This document shows positions 1 to 4,119 of a stretch of 6,321 nucleotides of DNA, in pieces. The translations under genes and the position numbers were made by a program. Each line of letters begins with the position of its first letter. Position 1 is the first letter of the stretch. The notes beneath the pieces are model-generated. The model ran no database searches and had not been told where the DNA came from. It worked only from the letters and a program-made list of their open reading frames with translations. Source of the stretch: Thermoplasmatota archaeon (GTDB taxonomy: Archaea > Thermoplasmatota > Penumbrarchaeia > Penumbrarchaeales > Penumbrarchaeaceae); contig JAFGJI010000162.1 in the NCBI GenBank assembly GCA_016929175.1, forward strand, positions 1-6,321. The letters run 5' to 3'.

Positions 1-891
1 CCCCTGGAACATGCCGGGATCGAAGGTATCAGGACAGGTTACCTTTCGAACACCATTTCCAACATCACCATCTCCCAGTTCATGCAGGAGCAGAATGTCA
101 TTCTCCCCTATATCGAGGTCCACGGTGTCGAGCTTGTCAACGTGACCGAATGGGGCCCGGTCGGGGAGGATGTCCCTCTCAACGAGATCATCTGGCTGCG
201 GTTCACCCACCCCATGGACATTGAAAGTGTGGGGTCAAGTCTGATGTTCGATCCGGCGATCACCGTTACAGGCTACGATTGGAGCCCCGAGGGGGACAAA
301 GTATTCATACATCACGAGGACCTGCAGCCAATGACCAATTACACGATCACATTGATGTCGACCGCCGTTTCCGAGGGCGGCCTGCCCCTGTGGGGCCCAA
401 CAGGCTTCTCATGGACCTTCAGGACAGGTACGGATGTCATCGCCTGGACACTGGATTCGAAGGTCATCGAGGTGCTTTCCGACAGGACGGTGAACGTTGA
501 GGTCCAAGGCGGGGAGGAACAGACAGTATTCTTCGTGATCGTGGGGATAGACTCCTTACTGCTTGAGGAGACGGAGCCCGGTGTCTACAACGGCACCTTC
601 AACGGGGATCTCCTGGAATGGAACACCACCTACGAGTATTATTTCTCCAACTCCTGGGAAGGTCCGGACATGGCACCCGATCTCAGGGGGACCTTCAAGA
701 CCCCCGTCGAGGCCATCGGACCGATCGACGATGATGACGATGTCGACGATGATGACGGTGATGACGATTCTGGCACCGTGATCACCGCATCGCTGCTGAT
801 ATGCGGTCTTGTACTGCTCCTGCTCCTGGTGATCGTCGGTGTGGTATTCATCCTAACGAGACGAAAGGGCAAGAAATGGGAGGAGGAGTAG
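1..891 (+). CDS. Cell-surface protein with Ig-like (Big_5/SbsA-type) domain and C-terminal membrane anchor; 5' end outside window
   Basis: The frame is open from base 1 through the ATG at 82 with no stop, so that ATG is an internal Met; 296 residues are visible. Residues about 46-142 fit the SbsA/Big_5 Ig-like fold: an opening strand, then F-T-H-P-M-D, a W-S-P-E-G-D turn, L-x-P-M-T-N-Y-T and a closing W-T-F-R-T at 138-142. A second beta-rich segment follows (about 143-238, ending G-T-F-K-T). Then come 12 Asp in 14 residues (243-256), a hydrophobic helix (about 260-285) and a basic tail T-R-R-K-G-K-K. Five N-x-S/T sequons, all before the helix, agree with an extracellular, possibly glycosylated ectodomain. 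The protein is predicted to be anchored with a very short cytoplasmic tail. Such Ig-like modules usually serve as adhesive or spacer domains; the ligand or any enzymatic part upstream is not visible. It converges on the membrane J-protein gene. Confidence 0.88.
   Translation, partial: PLEHAGIEGIRTGYLSNTISNITISQFMQEQNVILPYIEVHGVELVNVTEWGPVGEDVPLNEIIWLRFTHPMDIESVGSSLMFDPAITVTGYDWSPEGDKVFIHHEDLQPMTNYTITLMSTAVSEGGLPLWGPTGFSWTFRTGTDVIAWTLDSKVIEVLSDRTVNVEVQGGEEQTVFFVIVGIDSLLLEETEPGVYNGTFNGDLLEWNTTYEYYFSNSWEGPDMAPDLRGTFKTPVEAIGPIDDDDDVDDDDGDDDSGTVITASLLICGLVLLLLLVIVGVVFILTRRKGKKWEEE
727..768 (+). repeat. Asp-codon low-complexity tract (GAC/GAT)
   Basis: Fourteen codons, twelve of them GAC or GAT, interrupted by one GTC and one GGT. 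They encode the Asp-rich linker between the ectodomain and the membrane helix of the surface protein. Mixed use of the two Asp codons suggests the acidity is selected rather than produced by a simple triplet expansion. On the opposite strand the tract makes an artefactual Ser-rich frame. Confidence 0.8.
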
Positions 892-972
892 CTGGCAGGA
901 CATGACATACCGTGAAATATGCAGGTTCCGCATCCAACTGTCCGAACAACAAAGTGAACAGGAAGGAGTTAG

Positions 973-980
973 TTATTTAA
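973..980 (+). promoter_or_regulatory. Possible TATA element for a small RNA
   Basis: TTATTTAA partly matches archaeal TATA boxes and follows a purine-rich AAGGAG stretch that could act as a BRE. The usual archaeal spacing of about 25 bases from the box centre places a transcript start near 1002-1004, the first base of the inverted repeat. The match is weaker than the one at 4043-4050, and a chance AT-rich stretch is equally possible. Confidence 0.2.
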
Positions 981-1002
981 GGTCAGATACTGATGTTCAA
1001 CG

Positions 1003-1068
1003 GATGGTCGGGGTCTTTGATATTTTATTATCAACGCACTCAATCCTCTCATAGGGGCCCTGACCATC
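1003..1068 (+). repeat. Inverted repeat: 13-bp stem with a loop of about 40 nt
   Basis: Arm 1003-1015 (GATGGTCGGGGTC) pairs with arm 1056-1068. Eleven of 13 pairs are Watson-Crick and the other two (1010 with 1061, 1014 with 1057) are G-U wobbles in plus-strand RNA. In minus-strand RNA the same two positions would be A-C mismatches, so the structure fits a plus-strand transcript better. The loop contains an AT-rich run. It could be a 3'-UTR or terminator structure of the surface-protein mRNA, or the core of a small RNA. Confidence 0.45.
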
Positions 1069-1123
1069 GCACTTTCCCGAGAAAGACCTGGAGCCGGGGG
1101 GATACCTTTCCAGTTCTCTTCGT

Positions 1124-3463
1124 TCAGCTTCCTTTCCTGAGGTTGCGAAGCTGTTGCAGGGACTTTACCGAGTACTTCCTTATGATGGCCGCTTCGGAAT
1201 CCCGCAGCATCCGATCGAGGACGGCCCTCTTGCCCGGATCCAGAAGAATGGCTTTGGCCCTGTTCCTTTTCCGGATCTCATCTTCTGCTTTTCTGAACAT
1301 CAGGGTCTCCCTGGCCGCGAACCTGTCCGGGTGGAACCTTTTTACGAACTCCCGGTAGGCGGCCTTGATCTCGCTTTCGGATGCATCGGTACCTACCCCG
1401 AGTATCTGGTATGAATCGAGGTCGCCTTCGGTCACATCATCGACAAGATCGGGGTCAAGCATTTCCAGATATTCATCGGTATATGCCATATTATCCACGC
1501 TTGATACCATTCCACCATCATTTTCCATCGGCCCCCATCTTCCGGCAGAAGAGGAGCCGATCGAAGGGAGGGATCTCCGTGAAAAGGTATTCACCTGTGT
1601 TCTCATGATGTATGGTGGAGCGTGTTCCCGGTCGAATACGGGAGTGCCTATTTTCCCCTCCCTTTGGCTTTTCCTGTCCCTTCTCACAATGAACACAAGA
1701 ACCGCGACGATCATGAGCAGCAGGAGTGACAGTGCGACGATCACCACGATCACAACAGGGGAATGTTTTTCATCATCATCGGAGAGTGGGTCCATGGCAG
1801 GTGTTCGGTTATCTCTCAGATAGTAGGGTCCGAGGGTCCGAGAGGTGGAAAGGTTGTATCTTGACCTGTCATATACTGCGATCCTGACCTCGTATTCTCC
1901 GGGGTGGACATCGGTGGTGTTCAGGACCAGTTTCTGCCGGTATCCTCCATATGCGACATCGAACACGGTCCATTCTCCGCCTTTGAGCCTGCAGAGGCCC
2001 ATGTAGGTCAGGATGTCACCATTACCATCGAATCCGGCAACATCGAAGACCACCATGCCGGTCATATTCGTTCCATTTGCAGGAGCCCCTCTTATGAGCA
2101 TCTGTGGCTCCTTTTCGTGATATACATTGATGCCGCCTACCACCAACTCGTCGTAGATCCAGCTTCTCAAAGGGTCCATAAGTATCATCCTGACGTGGTG
2201 GGTCCCGTCGGGTCCGGAGGAGACATCGATGGAATATGAGCCAGTATCATGCAACGGTCCCACCACCTCCTCTGATACCGACCCGGGTTTCCTGTGATAG
2301 ACCATCAGAACAAGTTCCTCGCTGATGACCAGAGCAGGTTTGTATGTCTCCCAGGTCAAAGTGATGTTGTCTGTAACGGTTCCCGTGGGATAGCTCGGGT
2401 TCAGGATCAAGGGGTCACCCATTCTGTAGATCCATACCAACACGTCGTCGACCCCGGAACGTGCTCCAACGGGATCTATCAGCTGGATGAATATCCGGTG
2501 GCCTTGCGGGCCCTTCACGACATCGGTTGTGTTCCAGTCATAGGACCCGCTGTTGTGGGCCCCCTTCTGGATATCGTATCTTCCTCCGTCATGAACGGTG
2601 ACGTACCACAGGTCTACCCGGAGGCTGTCCCTTCCGTCGTTCCTGTCGAAAGAATCCCACTCGATCCTTACCGTTTCGAAGATCCCGGCCCCTTCCGGAG
2701 GGGAGGTCAGGTTCACCTCGGGCCTGATATTGTTGAAGATATAGAACCTGCCTGAAATGTCCAGATCCTTCAATCCGTCCGGGTCCTCCACATCCACCCT
2801 GAGCCGGTAACGGTCCCCGTCCTTGAGGTCCATGGTATCGAGTATGCACAGGCCCGGATCCTCCGGGTATTCGAATATCTGCTGGAAGGTCAGGCCGTCA
2901 TCCGGCGAGATCGATACCCTGGAACTGATGAGATATCTGCTGTGGTCGAGGTCCAGAACATCCCACTCTATCTTCACTTTTCCCGAGAATTCCCCGCCGG
3001 TCAGGTTCGTCGTAAGGGTGACATCGGGTCTTTTTGGATTATGGACATGGAACCAAAATGAGCTCACATTGTATGAATAATATCCATCAATATTATGCGC
3101 GATCACCTTTAGGATATGATCTCCATCCGGTACCGACGGGTCCTCCAGGTCCCAGATATACGTGCCGGAGTTATCATTGTTTTCGACGATCGGGACCCAC
3201 TCGCCCCCCTCGACACTCCCTATGAACAGGTCTATGAACAGAACCGTTCCGCCGGGGTCTCTTGCATACCAGTGAATGGGGAGGTCCCCGGTGACATTCC
3301 TTTCAGGACCCAGTTCCTGTTCCATGAAATACTCATCGAAACCGACGATGATGTTCTCATCGTATCTCATCTCAGCCCCCTTTACGGGGATAACAGTGAA
3401 TATGAGGAATATCAGAAATGCCAGGAAAGCACGTGTGAGAGGATATCTCGATGGAATGTCCAT
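1124..3463 (-). CDS. Predicted single-pass membrane J-protein: signal peptide, five 102-residue ectodomain repeats, TM helix, cytoplasmic DnaJ domain
   Basis: This is a 779-residue protein. A signal peptide is seen (Arg at 6 and 11, hydrophobic core about 12-27, possible cleavage near 29/30). An ectodomain of five beta-rich repeats follows (about 60-554) with eleven N-x-S/T sequons and none after the membrane. Next come an acidic S-D-D-D-E stretch (561-565), a membrane helix (about 570-593), an R-R-D-R-K stop-transfer signal and a Ser/Arg-rich, probably disordered linker (594-682). The C-terminus is a J domain (about 683-754): Y-Q-I-L-G-V in helix I, E-I-K-A-A-Y-R-E-F in helix II, the H-P-D motif at 711-713, and L-L-D-P-G-K-R-A-V-L-D at 740-750. 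J domains stimulate ATP hydrolysis by DnaK/Hsp70 through HPD, so this one is probably active in the cytosol. The Gly/Phe and zinc-finger regions of classical DnaJ are absent. An ATG at 3496 would add 11 residues, but it lies too close to the TATA box. The extracellular ligand is unknown. Confidence 0.93.
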   Translation of the reverse strand: MDIPSRYPLTRAFLAFLIFLIFTVIPVKGAEMRYDENIIVGFDEYFMEQELGPERNVTGDLPIHWYARDPGGTVLFIDLFIGSVEGGEWVPIVENNDNSGTYIWDLEDPSVPDGDHILKVIAHNIDGYYSYNVSSFWFHVHNPKRPDVTLTTNLTGGEFSGKVKIEWDVLDLDHSRYLISSRVSISPDDGLTFQQIFEYPEDPGLCILDTMDLKDGDRYRLRVDVEDPDGLKDLDISGRFYIFNNIRPEVNLTSPPEGAGIFETVRIEWDSFDRNDGRDSLRVDLWYVTVHDGGRYDIQKGAHNSGSYDWNTTDVVKGPQGHRIFIQLIDPVGARSGVDDVLVWIYRMGDPLILNPSYPTGTVTDNITLTWETYKPALVISEELVLMVYHRKPGSVSEEVVGPLHDTGSYSIDVSSGPDGTHHVRMILMDPLRSWIYDELVVGGINVYHEKEPQMLIRGAPANGTNMTGMVVFDVAGFDGNGDILTYMGLCRLKGGEWTVFDVAYGGYRQKLVLNTTDVHPGEYEVRIAVYDRSRYNLSTSRTLGPYYLRDNRTPAMDPLSDDDEKHSPVVIVVIVALSLLLLMIVAVLVFIVRRDRKSQREGKIGTPVFDREHAPPYIMRTQVNTFSRRSLPSIGSSSAGRWGPMENDGGMVSSVDNMAYTDEYLEMLDPDLVDDVTEGDLDSYQILGVGTDASESEIKAAYREFVKRFHPDRFAARETLMFRKAEDEIRKRNRAKAILLDPGKRAVLDRMLRDSEAAIIRKYSVKSLQQLRNLRKGS
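1802..3286 (-). repeat. Region encoding five tandem beta-sandwich repeats with exact 102-residue period
   Basis: Numbered from the Met at 3463, the central-strand Trp falls at residues 65, 167, 269 and 371 in contexts such as I-H-W, I-E-W and L-T-W. The fifth copy has Phe at 473. Each copy also carries a D/N-x-G-x-Y or equivalent motif and, before the last strand pair, a D-G-x-H/Y-type turn (for example N-S-G-T-Y-I-W, N-S-G-S-Y-D-W, D-T-G-S-Y-S-I). Sequence identity between copies is low, so they are old duplications. They resemble Ig/FnIII-like surface modules, but I do not recognise a specific family. Confidence 0.7.
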
Positions 3464-3470
3464 TGGTATG

Positions 3471-3475
3471 CCCTC
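3471..3475 (-). promoter_or_regulatory. Possible ribosome binding site for the membrane J-protein
   Basis: GAGGG lies 7 bases before the ATG at 3463. A stronger GGAGGT at 3486-3491 is 22 bases from that ATG, too far for normal use, but 8 bases from an out-of-frame ATG at 3477. The choice of start therefore rests on this weaker site together with TATA spacing and the signal peptide. Confidence 0.35.
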
Positions 3476-3507
3476 ATGACCCGTTACCTCCTCCATGTAC
3501 CGATGGG

Positions 3508-3515
3508 TTTATAAG
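3508..3515 (-). promoter_or_regulatory. TATA box for the membrane J-protein gene
   Basis: CTTATAAA on the minus strand fits the archaeal TATA box. It ends 11 bases before the first in-frame ATG (3496) and lies about 45 bases before the Met at 3463. With a start site about 25 bases from its centre, the transcript would begin near 3485-3488, past the 3496 ATG. The rest of the 94-base gap to the SHOCT gene holds no clear poly-T terminator. Confidence 0.6.
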
Positions 3516-3548
3516 AGATGTACGCACATGAATTCAATCCCTTACACA

Positions 3549-3560
3549 TAAGAATTCTTA
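3549..3560. repeat. 12-bp perfect palindrome at the SHOCT gene stop
   Basis: TAAGAATTCTTA is self-complementary and overlaps the TAA stop of the SHOCT gene. A second GAATTC follows nearby at 3530-3535. It could be a protein-binding site or chance in AT-rich sequence; there is no loop, so a hairpin terminator is unlikely. Confidence 0.3.
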
Positions 3561-4007
3561 CATTCGATCTCCCAGAAGCCTTCTCTTCGCCCTGAGGAAT
3601 TCGATATCCGTGATCACACCCCTGGCATAAAGGTCCGAAAGCATCCTGAGCTCACTCGACATTTCCCCGGTATCGTTGAGCGGGGCTTTATCTTCCAGGA
3701 AATCCAGGTCTATCTGGATCCTGCTCAAGAGGTCCAGGACCTTGGCCTTGACATGATGTTCCTGAAAAGGTCCGACCCCCTCGTTCTCACCGTTTATCCG
3801 GAGTTCGATACCGTAAGGTCCTTCTTCGAAAAGCAGCTCAATATCCACTGGATTGTATGTGTCGAAACGAGCCTTCTCCCGGGAGAGGATATGATCTCGG
3901 CCAGTATCTAGTTCGAAGAGGTCAAGGTCGCCTACCGCGATCCTGCAGGCTTTTTTCAGAACCGGGGGTGGAACATTGAAAATCATACCTTCGGAGAATC
4001 GGGCCAT
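3558..4007 (-). CDS. SHOCT-domain protein of unknown function
   Basis: This is a 149-residue soluble protein with no signal peptide or membrane helix. Its C-terminus (about 119-146) is a SHOCT domain: E-L-R-M-L-S-D-L-Y, then A-R-G-V-I-T-D-I-E-F and L-R-A-K-R-R-L-L-G, matching the family pattern of a helix, a G-h-I-T turn with an acidic E-F, and a K-x-x-L-L helix. SHOCT domains are short C-terminal modules thought to mediate oligomerisation or protein binding. I do not recognise the N-terminal part (1-110); it looks alpha/beta, with a glycine-rich block N-E-G-V-G-P-F-Q near 74-81 followed by a helix. The Met at 4007 is chosen because GGAGG sits 5 bases before it and a strong TATA box lies about 35 bases upstream. 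The ATGs at 4034 and 4028 would precede or sit at the expected transcript start. It lies downstream of ileS and upstream of the membrane J-protein; no functional link is shown. Confidence 0.87.
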   Translation of the reverse strand: MARFSEGMIFNVPPPVLKKACRIAVGDLDLFELDTGRDHILSREKARFDTYNPVDIELLFEEGPYGIELRINGENEGVGPFQEHHVKAKVLDLLSRIQIDLDFLEDKAPLNDTGEMSSELRMLSDLYARGVITDIEFLRAKRRLLGDRM

Positions 4008-4012
4008 TTCAT

Positions 4013-4017
4013 CCTCC
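4013..4017 (-). promoter_or_regulatory. Ribosome binding site deciding the SHOCT gene start
   Basis: GGAGG (within GGAGGATGA, close to the archaeal anti-SD complement GGAGGTGA) ends 5 bases before the ATG at 4007. It lies inside the longer frame that begins at 4034, so it argues for the shorter protein. Confidence 0.65.
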
Positions 4018-4042
4018 TCTGGTCCCATATACATTCAAGATA

Positions 4043-4050
4043 TATTTAAA
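4043..4050 (-). promoter_or_regulatory. TATA box for the SHOCT gene
   Basis: TTTAAATA on the minus strand matches the archaeal box-A consensus TTTAWATA exactly, and GAA immediately upstream could be part of a BRE. The expected transcript start, about 25 bases downstream, is near 4021. That leaves a leader of about 14 bases containing the GGAGG site before the ATG at 4007. Confidence 0.7.
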
Positions 4051-4099
4051 TTCGGGAAGGAGGGCTTCCATATTCGATAAGTAATTGTCGGATCTGTCC

Positions 4100-4119
4100 A
4101 TATCGGGGCCGCCCGACAT
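4100..4119 (-). terminator. Hairpin directly after the ileS stop codon
   Basis: On the minus strand, bases 4119-4112 pair with 4107-4100 around a 4-base CGGC loop. The stem has 8 pairs, one of them G-U and four consecutive G-C at the top. It starts on the base after the TAG. No U-run follows, so it is not a classical intrinsic terminator; it may instead stabilise the 3' end or aid release. Confidence 0.35.

Larger units (their letters stand above)
892..1123. other. Intergenic region between convergent genes
   Basis: This gap separates the stop codons of the surface protein (+) and the membrane J-protein (-). It holds a TATA-like element (973-980), a large inverted repeat (1003-1015 with 1056-1068), an AT-rich stretch (about 1016-1032) inside the loop that could serve as a U-rich terminator for the plus-strand gene, and a small perfect hairpin (CTTTC/GAAAG at 1072-1085). 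No tRNA, rRNA or recognisable protein gene is seen. A 50-codon plus-strand frame (902-1054) is open but resembles nothing known to me. Confidence 0.7.

Noticed and set aside
82..891. Reading the surface-protein gene as starting at the ATG at 82
   Set aside because: The same frame is open and protein-like back to base 1 (including an N-I-T sequon), there is no good SD or signal peptide at 82, and a secreted protein needs one. The gene is 5'-partial.
639..908. Minus-strand frame with a Ser-rich tract opposite the surface protein
   Set aside because: It is the complement of the Asp-codon tract and membrane segment. The Ser run is a by-product of GAC/GAT on the other strand, and there is no SD.
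902..1054. 50-codon plus-strand frame in the convergent gap
   Set aside because: No recognisable motif, the nearest GGAGG is about 13 bases away, and it overlaps the inverted repeat. This length is plausible by chance.
991..1063. C/D-box guide RNA (TGATGT near 991, CTGA at 1060)
   Set aside because: The C-box match is poor, the spacing of about 70 bases is long for an archaeal C/D RNA, and no C'/D' pair is seen.
993..1358. Plus-strand frame crossing into the J-domain region
   Set aside because: It is antisense to the well-supported J domain and has no homology-like features or SD.
2294..2755. 153-codon plus-strand frame opposite the ectodomain repeats
   Set aside because: It is a shadow of the minus-strand gene. 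The minus frame carries the periodic Trp, the signal peptide, the TM helix and the J domain; this one has no coherent domain.
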